Below, one piece after another: positions 7,661 through 16,382 of a DNA stretch of 64,000 bases; within the stretch, counting starts at the first letter, position 1, and every line of letters starts with the position of its first letter. Made by a program: the position numbers and the translations under genes. The stretch lies in contig SFVX01000001.1 of the NCBI GenBank assembly GCA_004561445.1, forward strand, positions 248,001 to 312,000. Direction: 5' to 3'. The notes under the pieces were generated by a model. It was not told the DNA's origin and did no database searches. It saw only the letters and a program-made list of their open reading frames with translations. This stretch comes from a bacterium. GTDB taxonomy: Bacteria > Patescibacteriota > Saccharimonadia > Saccharimonadales > Saccharimonadaceae.

Positions 7661-9718
7661 TCACATGCCTGGAATATGAAAGGCGCTTGGATCTGCGGCA
7701 GCATCAGGTGCCGGAGTGGCGGCTGGCGCTGGAGCCGGTTCGGCACCTACAATATAGCCCGGATTAGCGGCCGGCATTTCTGGCTCATCGCTTGCGGCTG
7801 GAGCTGCACTTGGATCAACTAGGTAGCCGCCTTCGCCTGCATTCATAAGCGGCGTATTCTCAACGGCTGGATTAGTTGCTTGCATACCGTCGACAATTTG
7901 TGCGGCACTCAGATCGGTAGTAGCCTTTGGCGCTGGATCAAATTGGACCGGCTGAATGGTTGGCATTGCCGTACCGTCAGCTGGTGGCATATAAGCGCTG
8001 GCATCTGGAATAAACGGAGCTGGAGGTGGCGGAAGCACTGCGCCGGCGTCAGCCGTAACAGTGGTCGGATCAACATAGACGGCACTCTCAACGTTATCGA
8101 GTGGAGCCGGAATGGTTGGGGCTGCCATAGCAGGAGCCTCAATTGGCATTTCAACAGGTGTAGCTACTGGAGCTGGCGCCGGAGTGGTTGGCATTGGCGC
8201 AACCGGCGCATTAAGTTCGGCTTCCATCAAAGAAGCGTAATTAACTTTTTCGTCTTTGCGATTAAGGACGTCGCCGACAGGCATAATGGTCTTTTTTGGC
8301 TCAGCCGAAGCATCTGGGCTGACTGATGTACCGACGGCGGTGTTTTCGAGAGCTTCGCCGTTGCCCTTTACGGTAGAAATGAGCGGACTTTTTTCGGTAG
8401 CTGAAGCAGTAGCGCTAGCGGCGGCGTTTTTGGCGTCGAGAGTTGAAGCAGGAGTTTGCGGAGCTGGTGCAGCTTGTGGAGCTGATGCAGGGGCGGCTGA
8501 CTTTGTAGCATTAGCGCCACCGGATTTCTTGGCGGTAATTTCGGCCATTGCGGCTTCAATTGGAGCGCGACGTTTGCGTTCCTCTTCTTCGCGGACAGCA
8601 CGTTCGGCTTCTTCGGCGGCACGCTCGGCATCTTTTTTGGCACGCTCTTCCGAGCTAAGGTCCTCGTCTGGATCAAACTCAACCTCGCCGTGGCGAATAC
8701 TAAGCTCAGTTGGATCCTGCGGTGGCTCTGGAGCTGGCGCAGGAATTGGTTCTGGTTCTGGCTCTGGCTCAGCTGGAGCCGACTTGGTAATAGGTTCGGC
8801 AACTGGCGTAGCTGGAAGATCCTGGGCCGGATTCTCGATGTCGATTTTAGCGTCTTCTGGCGCGACGGCGACGGCAACTGGGGCTGGAGCCGGTTCTGGC
8901 TCAGCAAAGTCAGCATTAGCGTCGACAACATCTTCGGTGAGAATTTCAACAGGGATGCTAGAGGAAATCAACTGCTGATCTGCACCAGCGGCCATGAGCT
9001 TCGATGCGAGCGCCATGGTTTCGGCAGTTGTGCGCTCGTTCGAGAAACGGTTCGTCGCAGCGACGATACCGGCAAGAAGCGCCGTAGAGATAGATTTGTC
9101 GAGAATATCGTCTTTGTCTTTAATAGCGTCAGCGAGCGAACCAACCATCTCAGAGACGGAAGAAGCTTCAGGGTCGCCCCATTCGATATCGCCAAAGTTG
9201 CCAGCGACGCCAGCGGTAATATTGATAGAAGTTGCATCGTGCATGATGCGACCATATTCAGACAAAGCGGCGTCAAGATCGCCGACTTCGGAAACATTTA
9301 AAGATATAACAAGGTCAACATTGTAGTCGCCATGTGAAAACTCCATATCGCTCTCATTGATAGTGGTCTTGTATGGCGTAATAAATACTTTTACATAATC
9401 ACCGTCGATTTTGTAACGAAGATGATCGGCCTTCTCTTTGTCGAGGGCAATAATAAAATCTTGCAAACTATCAGTGTTTGCTTCGAAAGTTTTTTCTGGC
9501 TCGAGGAATTCGATAGCATTTGGGATAGCGCCGGAGAAAATAGCGGTGGCACGCTTACCGATTTTGTCGAGCATAAAAGTAAGACCGAGAGCCGCAGAAA
9601 GTTCGTCTACGCTCGGATCTTTTGACAAAGCAACCAGGACATTATCACTTGTGCGGATACGCTCCGCCACTTGCGCAACGATGTCAGTCGCTTTTGGCTG
9701 AGTTTTTTGACTTGGCAT
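7661..9718 (-). CDS. DHH-family-like protein with degenerate active site and long Pro/Ala tail
   Basis: 685 residues in two parts. Residues about 1-255 look like the NrnA/RecJ-type DHH phosphoesterase fold: a first strand with KDPSVDELSAALGLTFML where active enzymes have a P-D-x-D-A-type motif, and a later GDPEASSVSEMVGSLADAI that matches the DPxASSTSEIV helix of the family. The DHH triad itself is not visible; the equivalent stretch reads RIMHDATSIN. The rest is a low-complexity tail rich in Pro, Ala and Glu (many PAPAP and PEPEP repeats) with a charged helix near residues 350-395 (EERAKKDAERAAEEAERA). It is probably a non-catalytic nucleotide-binding or scaffold protein. It ends with TGA. 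Confidence 0.6.
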   Translation of the reverse strand: MPSQKTQPKATDIVAQVAERIRTSDNVLVALSKDPSVDELSAALGLTFMLDKIGKRATAIFSGAIPNAIEFLEPEKTFEANTDSLQDFIIALDKEKADHLRYKIDGDYVKVFITPYKTTINESDMEFSHGDYNVDLVISLNVSEVGDLDAALSEYGRIMHDATSINITAGVAGNFGDIEWGDPEASSVSEMVGSLADAIKDKDDILDKSISTALLAGIVAATNRFSNERTTAETMALASKLMAAGADQQLISSSIPVEILTEDVVDANADFAEPEPAPAPVAVAVAPEDAKIDIENPAQDLPATPVAEPITKSAPAEPEPEPEPIPAPAPEPPQDPTELSIRHGEVEFDPDEDLSSEERAKKDAERAAEEAERAVREEEERKRRAPIEAAMAEITAKKSGGANATKSAAPASAPQAAPAPQTPASTLDAKNAAASATASATEKSPLISTVKGNGEALENTAVGTSVSPDASAEPKKTIMPVGDVLNRKDEKVNYASLMEAELNAPVAPMPTTPAPAPVATPVEMPIEAPAMAAPTIPAPLDNVESAVYVDPTTVTADAGAVLPPPPAPFIPDASAYMPPADGTAMPTIQPVQFDPAPKATTDLSAAQIVDGMQATNPAVENTPLMNAGEGGYLVDPSAAPAASDEPEMPAANPGYIVGAEPAPAPAATPAPDAAADPSAFHIPGM

Positions 9719-9805
9719 TTTTAATTTTTCTGTTTATTTTGACCTTTGATATCTACAGTTTAGCATAAGTTTTTAGAAAACGCAAGTATTAAACAATAGC
9801 AACCC

Positions 9806-9834
9806 TTTACATTTTAGCAAAAATAGCTTATAAT
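9806..9834 (+). promoter_or_regulatory. Promoter of rpsT
   Basis: TTTACA (9806-9811), a 17-base spacer and TATAAT (9829-9834), 40 bases upstream of the rpsT start codon. Confidence 0.75.
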
Positions 9835-9874
9835 TTATGTAATTGTAATAATAAATTAAGGAAAAAGAGTAAAA

Positions 9875-10231
9875 ATGCCGATTATCAAATCCGCAAAGAA
9901 AGCTGCGCGCCAATCTGTTAAGCGTCGCAACAAGAACCAAGAGATCAAGAAGGTTATCCGCAATGCTCTCAAAGAGTTCCGCAACAATCCAAGTGCCGAG
10001 ACTATGACCAAAGTTCAGTCTGAGTACGACAAGGCCGTCAAGAAGGGTCTTTTGAAGAAGAATACCGCTAGCCGCCGCAAAGCAAAGCTTGCGAAGTTTG
10101 CTAAAGAAAACAACGTCAAGCTCGCAGGCGCCAAGAAGGTTGCCGCTAAGGCTGCCGAAAAACCAGCCGCAAAGAAGCCGGCTACCAAAAAAGCTCCAGC
10201 TAAGAAAGCTGCCGCTAAAAAAGAAGCTTAA
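9875..10231 (+). CDS. rpsT: 30S ribosomal protein S20 with long basic tail
   Basis: 118 residues. The first 85 or so match bS20 (MPIIKSAKKAARQSVKRRNK, then two helices ending near KAKLAKFAKENN) and bind 16S rRNA. The last 35 residues are an added Lys/Ala/Pro-rich tail (AEKPAAKKPATKKAPAKKAA), making the protein about 30 residues longer than usual. An AAGGAAAAAGAG ribosome-binding site precedes the ATG and a hairpin terminator follows the stop. Confidence 0.93.
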   Translation: MPIIKSAKKAARQSVKRRNKNQEIKKVIRNALKEFRNNPSAETMTKVQSEYDKAVKKGLLKKNTASRRKAKLAKFAKENNVKLAGAKKVAAKAAEKPAAKKPATKKAPAKKAAAKKEA

Positions 10232-10236
10232 GTTCT

Positions 10237-10268
10237 TAAAATACCACCCCTCTAAGAGGTGGTATTTT
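10237..10268. terminator. Terminator of rpsT
   Basis: The stem AAAATACCACC / GGTGGTATTTT encloses a short loop right after the rpsT stop. It is symmetrical and also faces the convergent CYTH gene. Confidence 0.85.
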
Positions 10269-10298
10269 GTTACCTAGAAACTTACATGCTTTGTAGTT

Positions 10299-10868
10299 CT
10301 ACATGCCGACTTGCTCGAGGGGTGGCGTAGATTCAAGAAGTTCACCGTAAGTATTGGCAATAATACTGGATTTTGGCACGCCGAGTACTTTGAAGGTCTC
10401 GCAAATATCTTCGTAAGATTCTTTAGTGTCGTCTTTGTCGTCAAGTTCGGATTCGATTTTGGCGTAGTAGCCCTGAAGAGTGTCGATTTTATCAATGTAG
10501 ATTTTGATAGTATCGCCCATGTCGAGTTCTTCGCGGCGACGTGCGACTTCATATTTGAGCTCATAGCCAAGCTGATACAAGATGTGAGCCGCCTCGGCGT
10601 AATCAGTAACGGGGGTTGCATTAATGAGGTCCATGTGGCTATTTTCGAAATGACGGCGCAAAACTAAAGCGTAAATGGCTTTGTCGGCGCCTTTGACAAT
10701 AGTGCGAAGTGATAAACGTGGCTGAGTTTTGGAGCGATCGAAGTTGCGCGGCACAAAAATGCGGTCGTGCTGCCAGTACGGTGTGGCAAATTTGAAGTCT
10801 ATTTCTTCGAGTGCGCTGACGAAGTCGGTGCGAGATGGAAGTTTGGCTTTGACGATGGTCTTTTTCAT
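10299..10868 (-). CDS. CYTH domain protein (CyaB/thiamine-triphosphatase-like)
   Basis: 189 residues resembling CYTH phosphatases and cyclases, which bind triphosphates inside a beta barrel. Visible elements are KAKLPSR at the N-terminus, HDRIFVPRNF, the basic strands RLSLRTIVKG and YALVLRRH, and YYAKIESELDD, which fits the conserved L-G-x-x-x-E-I-E strand. The canonical N-terminal E-x-E-x-K is reduced to I-V-K-A-K, so activity may differ. The start overlaps the rnhA stop (ATGA), so the gene is translated together with rnhA. The substrate is unknown. Confidence 0.65.
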   Translation of the reverse strand: MKKTIVKAKLPSRTDFVSALEEIDFKFATPYWQHDRIFVPRNFDRSKTQPRLSLRTIVKGADKAIYALVLRRHFENSHMDLINATPVTDYAEAAHILYQLGYELKYEVARRREELDMGDTIKIYIDKIDTLQGYYAKIESELDDKDDTKESYEDICETFKVLGVPKSSIIANTYGELLESTPPLEQVGM

Positions 10869-11305
10869 ACGTTCTCCTCTGTAACGCTTTCGAGCGTAGC
10901 GCCTTCACGAGCCTTATTTGCCCAGACGTCAGCAGCTTCATTACCCTCGGTGCCAACATGACCACGCGTCCACTGAAGTTTTACGCCCGGATGAGCCCGA
11001 TAGGCGGCGTAGAGCTCTTGGACGAGCTCAAGGTTCTTGATGGGACCGGATTTTTTAGTCCAACCGTTTTTCTCCCAGGTTGGCGCCCATTTCGTGACGA
11101 CATTAAGCCAAAATTCGCTATCGGTAATGATAGTATCGCCATCCTTGGCAAGCTTTAGCGCCGCAATAAGCGCGTGAGCTTCCATACGAATGTTAGTCGA
11201 AGGGTTTTCGCTGCCCAGTGCGACCGGCTGGCCGTCTTTAATCACAGCGAAGCCGCCCGGGCCGGGATTTGGAACGGAGCTGCCATCGGTATAAAATTCT
11301 GCCAT
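10865..11305 (-). CDS. rnhA: Ribonuclease HI
   Basis: 146 residues. The catalytic residues of RNase HI are present: Asp in FYTDGSS, Glu in IRMEAHAL, Asp in IITDSEFW, and the GHVGTEGNEAADVWA segment with His and the last Asp. It removes RNA from RNA-DNA hybrids. An upstream in-frame ATG (11321-11323) would add six residues, but a TACAAT box (11314-11319) lies between the two ATGs and ends eight bases before the ATG at 11303-11305. The shorter start, giving MAEFYTDG, is therefore preferred. Its TGA overlaps the CYTH gene start. Confidence 0.93.
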   Translation of the reverse strand: MAEFYTDGSSVPNPGPGGFAVIKDGQPVALGSENPSTNIRMEAHALIAALKLAKDGDTIITDSEFWLNVVTKWAPTWEKNGWTKKSGPIKNLELVQELYAAYRAHPGVKLQWTRGHVGTEGNEAADVWANKAREGATLESVTEENV

Positions 11306-11349
11306 ATACCCCAATTGTAGCATAATCTACCCGCGTTGGGGCTTTTGTC

Positions 11350-11378
11350 TTGACATTTTGGCTTAAGTGTGCTATAAT
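11350..11378 (+). promoter_or_regulatory. Canonical promoter of the small membrane protein gene at 11449
   Basis: TTGACA (11350-11355), exactly 17 bases, then TATAAT (11373-11378). The start codon lies 70 bases downstream, giving a long untranslated leader. Confidence 0.85.
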
Positions 11379-11432
11379 AGAAAGGTATCATCATTGATAG
11401 CACCTCGAGGATACGATCTTCGAGAAATTTTG

Positions 11433-11450
11433 ATGAAAGGAGGCTTTCAT
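11433..11450 (+). promoter_or_regulatory. Hairpin presenting the ribosome-binding site and start codon
   Basis: ATGAAAG (11433-11439) can pair with CTTTCAT (11444-11450) around a GAGG loop. The AAAGGAGG Shine-Dalgarno sequence therefore sits in the stem and loop, and the first ATG (11449) is partly paired. A second inverted repeat (CTCGAG/CTTCGAG) lies upstream in the leader. Translational control is inferred. Confidence 0.45.
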
Positions 11451-11820
11451 GATGATTAAAGTTCTTTTTGGTTGTGGCATAGCAGTAATCGTGATCGTTC
11501 TTGCGGCGCTCTGCTATAGCTTAAAGAAAACTGCTCCGGAGGGCAAAGGCGGCAAAGTGATTGCTTGCTTCGTGCTCGCGATAGCGCTTGCAGCCATCTG
11601 TATCGCGCCTTCGTTGGTACAATACAACAGCACTTCGAAACGCACGGTCGCTTACATCAGTAAGGGCAGCATGACTCTTATTGATGAAAGCAACGGCAAG
11701 GCAACAGTTGTCGACCTTGAAGATGTTCACCATGATGGCGATATCGCAAAAGGCGACGAAGTCGTCATCATATCGAATGTACTTGGCGTAATACAATACG
11801 TCGACAAGGTTGCCCCCTAA
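11449..11820 (+). CDS. Small membrane protein of unknown function
   Basis: 123 residues with two hydrophobic helices (about 5-25 and 36-58), then a soluble beta-rich part ending in DIAKGDEVVIISNVLGVIQY. That ending looks like a small barrel of the NfeD or OB type, but I cannot assign a family. The start may be ATG 11449 or ATG 11452. The gene has its own canonical promoter, a 70-base structured leader, an AAAGGAGG site and a terminator, so it is a stand-alone, probably regulated unit. Confidence 0.7.
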   Translation: MMIKVLFGCGIAVIVIVLAALCYSLKKTAPEGKGGKVIACFVLAIALAAICIAPSLVQYNSTSKRTVAYISKGSMTLIDESNGKATVVDLEDVHHDGDIAKGDEVVIISNVLGVIQYVDKVAP

Positions 11821-11849
11821 GCAGTTCTCTTCCACCACCACCCTTCTAC

Positions 11850-11875
11850 GGAGCCGGGAAACCGGCTCCAATTTT
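11850..11875 (+). terminator. Terminator of the 11449 gene
   Basis: GGAGCCGG and CCGGCTCC form a perfect stem around a GAAA tetraloop, followed by AATTTTT. Confidence 0.9.
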
Positions 11876-11938
11876 TATGGCGCGTTAGATTTTTGCGCTG
11901 AGACCGACGGAGGCGAGTTTGTGTTATAATACCTCTAT

Positions 11939-12025
11939 GCCCGCGTGGCGGAATTGGTAGACGCGCTAGCTTCAGGTGCTAGTGTCTTTACGGATGTACT
12001 GGTTCGAGTCCAGCCGCGGGCACCA
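11939..12025 (+). tRNA. tRNA-Leu (anticodon CAG)
   Basis: 87 bases with a long variable arm (class II). Acceptor GCCCGCG/CGCGGGC, A73 and an encoded CCA; anticodon loop TTCAGGT on a CTAGC/GCTAG stem. A TATAAT box (11925-11930) ends eight bases before the mature 5' end, so there is almost no 5' leader to remove. Confidence 0.95.
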
Positions 12026-12040
12026 AAATGTCAACAAAAA

Positions 12041-12067
12041 CCGCACCCTTCAAGAGTGCGGATTTTT
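12041..12067. terminator. Terminator between tRNA-Leu and the pilin cassette
   Basis: CCGCAC (12041-12046) pairs with GTGCGG (12056-12061), with A-run and T-run flanks. It serves the tRNA on the + strand and the convergent pilin operon ending at 12070. Confidence 0.8.
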
Positions 12068-12069
12068 TA

Positions 12070-13617
12070 TTAGAAACCAGCGGTTGCGTTGCCGATGAAG
12101 TTTTGGTTCTTGCTAAGGTCGGCGCCACAGCCCCTGTTATCGCCGTTGATGAGCGTGAAGCAGTTGCTAGAGACCCAGTAATTCTTGATAACTTTACCCT
12201 CGTCGCCATTGCAGTTTTCGCCTTCGCAGTAGGTGCTAAGCGCATACTTTGGGAAAGGATAGTTGACATCAATGAGCTCAACACGAGCTTCGACGCGGCG
12301 GAAGAGGTCGTTGGCGCGGCCAGTAGAGTCGACGCGACTCTGAACACCAGCGAACTGCTTGATTTCGCAGTTGGTGCCTTTGCCGGTGTTTACGTCAAAA
12401 GTACAATTCTTACCATTAGCATTACCATACATCTTGATGCTGAAAGAAGTGTCGATATTCTCATAGACGCTAGAGAGCGTAATGTAGCGCATAATATCAG
12501 CGGCCGGGCGACCGGCGACTAGACTGCTACCACCCCAGGTTGATCTGGTACCGATAGCGGTTGGAAGCTCGATAATAGCACGACAGGCAAATTCTTGGGT
12601 TGCGAAGGTATTTGGATCCGTCGTATTGCTACAATGAATCTCAGCCGGAGAGTTCTGGGCTTGAAGATTTTGGCCCCAATCTTCGCTACCAGAGATAGCA
12701 GAAGCGGCAAAGCCAGACGTGGTGGCAGTATTTGGGATTACGGTTTGGGTTTGCGAGTTGCCCGATTCGTAGGGGCGAAGAACCATCAAGCCGCGGTTGG
12801 TGCTAGTATTAATGCTCTTCTCAAAGCTGGAGATAGTATAGCCGCCAACCGCAGATTGGAAGAGTCCGATTTGCAAGCTAGATGCGTAGGTAGGGTCACT
12901 CGTAAAACGAGTTGTTACGTTGCCGCCAAGGCGTTTGTTTAGAGAGCCAGCGAGTGCGTTGTTTGCGCTAGTATGATTGTATTGTTGCCTGGCTTTTTGA
13001 AGATCCTCGTTATTAAACCATGAGATTTCGATATATTTTACTGGGCTTTCGTCGGTGTTGCTTGAAGTGAATTTTGTGCGAAGTGGGATAACTTTGAAGT
13101 CGGAATCTTTGGTGATGGTGCCGAGATATTCGTCGACGCTAGTATCTACCTTGACGCAGGTGTAGGCCTGATCGAGTGAGTTTGCGAAGTCTTTGGCTTT
13201 GTTGGAGGTGCCGCCAGTACCAGAATAGGTGGACTGAATCGGCGTTTCGTAAATATCATTATCATTGACGTCGATGCGGCCAAGAGCTTTGCCGACAACA
13301 TTACAGTCTTCGCCGGATTTGGAAGCTTTAAGCACGTTATTGATGCGTTCACAGTCAGCGAGAGAGGGGCTGCTGTGGGCGGCGCAGTTGTTAAACTTTA
13401 GAAGCATAATCTTTGCGTCTTCAATACCAGCGAGCGAAGAGTCGTAGGCAGACTGCGAAAGATCATAATTGGTGCTCGACATGATATTACTGAGCATAAT
13501 GCTAATAAAGCCAACCATGATGATACCAAGTAGCATCGTGAAGAACATCACCATCACGAAGGAGGAAGCACCTTGGCGTGTTTCTCCTTTGATTGCTTTA
13601 AAGTTGATATTTTTCAT
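12070..13617 (-). CDS. PilX-like type IV pilus accessory protein
   Basis: 515 residues. The only clear hydrophobic segment is at about 18-45 (SSFVMVMFFTMLLGIIMVGF), followed by SQSAYDSSLAGIEDAKIMLL, which fits the N-terminal helix of PilX-type pilus assembly proteins. The long remainder is exported-looking, rich in Ser, Thr and Asn, with several Cys (for example CEGENCNGDEG) that could form disulfides. It is the last gene of a four-gene pilin operon, five bases after its neighbour's stop, with ribosome-binding site GGAGGG. It may be a tip or minor pilin; the C-terminal domain is unrecognised. Confidence 0.65.
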   Translation of the reverse strand: MKNINFKAIKGETRQGASSFVMVMFFTMLLGIIMVGFISIMLSNIMSSTNYDLSQSAYDSSLAGIEDAKIMLLKFNNCAAHSSPSLADCERINNVLKASKSGEDCNVVGKALGRIDVNDNDIYETPIQSTYSGTGGTSNKAKDFANSLDQAYTCVKVDTSVDEYLGTITKDSDFKVIPLRTKFTSSNTDESPVKYIEISWFNNEDLQKARQQYNHTSANNALAGSLNKRLGGNVTTRFTSDPTYASSLQIGLFQSAVGGYTISSFEKSINTSTNRGLMVLRPYESGNSQTQTVIPNTATTSGFAASAISGSEDWGQNLQAQNSPAEIHCSNTTDPNTFATQEFACRAIIELPTAIGTRSTWGGSSLVAGRPAADIMRYITLSSVYENIDTSFSIKMYGNANGKNCTFDVNTGKGTNCEIKQFAGVQSRVDSTGRANDLFRRVEARVELIDVNYPFPKYALSTYCEGENCNGDEGKVIKNYWVSSNCFTLINGDNRGCGADLSKNQNFIGNATAGF

Positions 13618-13622
13618 GGTTA

Positions 13623-14480
13623 TTAACCCTCCTTATCCGCATTACCGCCCGTTCGAGCCGAGAATGAAAATTTATTTACCGCACAGTAGTTAAACATTGT
13701 TCCTTCATATTCGTCCTTAAACTCATTGTCTTCGCCACGACAGAAGTCACCGTTTGCATTAATATTAATACCGCCTTGCCTGGTTGCCAAGATGAAGTTG
13801 GCAGAAATGAAGCTTTGGCGCGTAATTGCACTTTGCGTGGCTGGCGTAACGTTAAATTCGTAGAGCGCGAGGTCCATTTCGTCGTTATTGATAAGTTCTA
13901 CGACGTTATCCACTGGAACGTTAATAGTTACAGGTAGATAGTTTCTTTTGGCGAGGTTTGCAACGCTACCATTTTTATCTTTGTTGCACTGAGTTTGCTC
14001 ACGATCATAGACACGGACCATTTTGACTTTTTCGCCGTTTACGGTAATGAAGTTTTTAGTGGTAAAGTCTGGGTCTAGTGCGCGAGCGGTGTTCCAAATG
14101 TACGAATAGTCGCCAGTACAGAGAACGCCGAAGTATTGAACATTGAAGTTTTTGCCGTTATGATTTTCATTATAGACGGTATAGTCGTAGTAATATTTTT
14201 CGACAAGCTTGTAGTTGTTATCATATTCCATAACACCATTGCCGCCGAGTTCCGCATCTTGCGAGTGGATATCTACGAGATAAGACGCAGCGCCGACAGT
14301 GCGAGTAATATCTTCGATGATTTCGGTGCCAGTTGCGTTAATGGCGCGCATAGCAAGACCTTTTTGATAGATATTCGTGACGCGCATAATAAGTGTTGCA
14401 ATCGAGACCATGAGAATGGCCAAAAAAGTCATTGCAAGCGTAATTTCAATGATAGTAAAGCCCTTTTTATGCTCTTTCAT
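13623..14480 (-). CDS. Prepilin-type minor pilin (PilW-like)
   Basis: 285 residues. The short basic leader MKEHKKG ends at the prepilin peptidase site G/FTIIEITLAMTFLAIL, with the conserved Glu at +5 and a following membrane helix. The rest is a soluble pilin head of unknown fold. Its start touches the end of the preceding pilin gene (14480 is shared), so translation is coupled. The position between PilV-like and PilX-like genes suggests a minor pilin that primes fibre assembly. Confidence 0.75.
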   Translation of the reverse strand: MKEHKKGFTIIEITLAMTFLAILMVSIATLIMRVTNIYQKGLAMRAINATGTEIIEDITRTVGAASYLVDIHSQDAELGGNGVMEYDNNYKLVEKYYYDYTVYNENHNGKNFNVQYFGVLCTGDYSYIWNTARALDPDFTTKNFITVNGEKVKMVRVYDREQTQCNKDKNGSVANLAKRNYLPVTINVPVDNVVELINNDEMDLALYEFNVTPATQSAITRQSFISANFILATRQGGININANGDFCRGEDNEFKDEYEGTMFNYCAVNKFSFSARTGGNADKEG

Positions 14481-15358
14481 TAGTCAATAACTCCTGGATT
14501 ATAAAGGCGAACCGTGGTCGTGATGGTGCTATGAGTATTCATGCCGGTTGAGTTCCAGCAAGTGCGGATGTAGAAATCATAAAACTCAGCGTTGGCGGTA
14601 TTGTTGTGAGCGCGATTATCATTATCGCCACGCACGCCTAGGATCCAAATACCTTCGGCGGCTTTCATCTGACGATAGTAGAGCTTGCCGGCAGAAGCAA
14701 TGTTTTCGCTGAGGCTCGTATCGGTACTCTCGTTATTAATGCGCGTCCAGGTATCCATATCGTCGATAGTCGTACCATTGATATGCAAGAATCCATAGAT
14801 GATGCGCGGGTAAGTTTCGGCAGTACGAAACTTAGAGTTCTTTGCATCATAAGTCTTGAGTGGATTTACGATGACAATCTCTGGGAGGACGTCGTCGCGA
14901 TATTTTTGTTTTGCATCATTGCCAATCAAAATACCGCGCGGCTGAACGAAGCGCGTATTAATAATGAAAGGCGTGCGGCCATTTGCGCCATTGAACTGCT
15001 CATTGTAGGCCTGTTCGCAGCTATTAGCATTGTTTAGGTTCATGGTATCAATGCCCATAATGTCGTCTGGATCAATGGTCGAATCGACGATTTTATTCCA
15101 GAGATCAGTGAACTGCCACTTATCTTCGGAAAATTCACGCTCGGCGATGTAGTTGTTATGAATAAAACGAAGCGCTTCGGCTTGAGCGTCAATTTCGTTG
15201 CGCGCCATAGTAATCTCGAGCGAACGCTGGGCTTGGTTGAGGCCACTATTCATAATGGCAATACCACCAACCGATACGGCCGAGAAAACAGTAATACCAA
15301 GCAATACCTCAATGAGGCTATCGCCAGAGAAGATTTTTTGTTTACGCTTTTTCATCAT
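14480..15358 (-). CDS. Prepilin-type minor pilin (PilV-like)
   Basis: 292 residues. The leader MMKKRKQKIFSG precedes DSLIEVLLGITVFSAVSVGG, a processing site and helix of the PilV/PulG type, with Asp in place of the usual Phe after the Gly. The ATG at 15356-15358 overlaps the upstream TGA (ATGA); a GTG six bases earlier (15364) is possible but less likely. Soluble head of unknown fold. Confidence 0.72.
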   Translation of the reverse strand: MMKKRKQKIFSGDSLIEVLLGITVFSAVSVGGIAIMNSGLNQAQRSLEITMARNEIDAQAEALRFIHNNYIAEREFSEDKWQFTDLWNKIVDSTIDPDDIMGIDTMNLNNANSCEQAYNEQFNGANGRTPFIINTRFVQPRGILIGNDAKQKYRDDVLPEIVIVNPLKTYDAKNSKFRTAETYPRIIYGFLHINGTTIDDMDTWTRINNESTDTSLSENIASAGKLYYRQMKAAEGIWILGVRGDNDNRAHNNTANAEFYDFYIRTCWNSTGMNTHSTITTTVRLYNPGVID

Positions 15359-16359
15359 TGACACCTCGGATCCGATACACCTTCATCGCACTTTGCGCAA
15401 ATATTGTCATAACTATCATCGCCATCGCGCGCAACGTCGACGTTGACTAGTTCAACGGCAGCAGAACCGTGACCGTCAGCAGCGAGCTTTATCGTACGGC
15501 GCACGCCGGTCGCAGAGCTAACATCTTCGGAATTTAGACAGAGATTTAAATCACCAACCTCGAAATCTGGCGTGGTTTTCTTGAGGGACCTTAGAATATC
15601 CTCGTCGTTATTTGGCATCCTACAGTTGCTAATGTCGTAATTGCGGTAATTGGTAACTTCGCTGACGTTACTAATGTCTTTGTAATAAGTATGAATAGTG
15701 CCATCGCGAGGAGAGCGGACAATTAAGATAATATACTTGGCAGTTGTACCGTTAGGTTTCTCGAGGGTTGCACTCCAAAGAATATTCTCATGTGTGAGAA
15801 TATTGGTAACTTGACAGTTAGTCATACTAGTGTCATCGCTAGTTAGATGCTTGCCGTAATAGTTACTAACGCCAAGCTCGCCTAAGAGCTGCAAAGTCGG
15901 CATGCTAGAAAGATAAGCATCGACATCAGAGACCTTATAAAGCTGTTCGTTCTCTTTTAGGATATTGCGATAGGTCGGAAGATCTTTGCCAAGCAAAGTC
16001 GTGGACTGGATCAGATGACCACCGTCCGCACCAAGAATCACCGCGACACCATAAATATTGCAGTCGGTACGACCACGCTTGGTCTCAGAATTAAAAGTAC
16101 CGCTTGCGCCGTAAACGTAATCGCACATACTATTGTCACGCTCGGATGAAATTTGCACGCGGCTGATTTGATCGTATTGCGTGCGTAAAGTTTGCGCGAG
16201 ATTTTGCGTAGCATCATTAAAGCGCTGACGTGCAAGGCTTGAGCCAATGCCGGCTACGGCACCTACAAAAATTAGACCAGTAATGGCAAGAACAATAACT
16301 ACCTCAACAATCGTAAAGCCCTTGCGACTGCGAGCGTTAGCGGTTTTTTCCCACTTCAT
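15355..16359 (-). CDS. Prepilin-type pilin, first gene of the cassette
   Basis: 334 residues. The leader ends in SRKG, followed by FTIVEVVIVLAITGLIFVGA, a textbook type IV pilin N-terminus with Glu at +5. The head is long and has paired Cys (CDYVYG, CRMPN, CAKCDEG). A TATAAT box (16367-16372 on the minus strand) ends seven bases before the ATG with no ribosome-binding site, so the whole cassette probably begins as a leaderless mRNA. This could be the major pilin or a large minor pilin. Confidence 0.75.
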   Translation of the reverse strand: MKWEKTANARSRKGFTIVEVVIVLAITGLIFVGAVAGIGSSLARQRFNDATQNLAQTLRTQYDQISRVQISSERDNSMCDYVYGASGTFNSETKRGRTDCNIYGVAVILGADGGHLIQSTTLLGKDLPTYRNILKENEQLYKVSDVDAYLSSMPTLQLLGELGVSNYYGKHLTSDDTSMTNCQVTNILTHENILWSATLEKPNGTTAKYIILIVRSPRDGTIHTYYKDISNVSEVTNYRNYDISNCRMPNNDEDILRSLKKTTPDFEVGDLNLCLNSEDVSSATGVRRTIKLAADGHGSAAVELVNVDVARDGDDSYDNICAKCDEGVSDPRCQ

Positions 16360-16382
16360 GTATTTAATTATACATTAGCGTT

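Noticed and set aside
7880..9301. Several open frames antisense to the Pro/Ala-rich gene
   Set aside because: The repetitive GC-rich codons of the real gene leave all frames open; translations are low-complexity Trp/Arg/Ser or Ala runs without structure.
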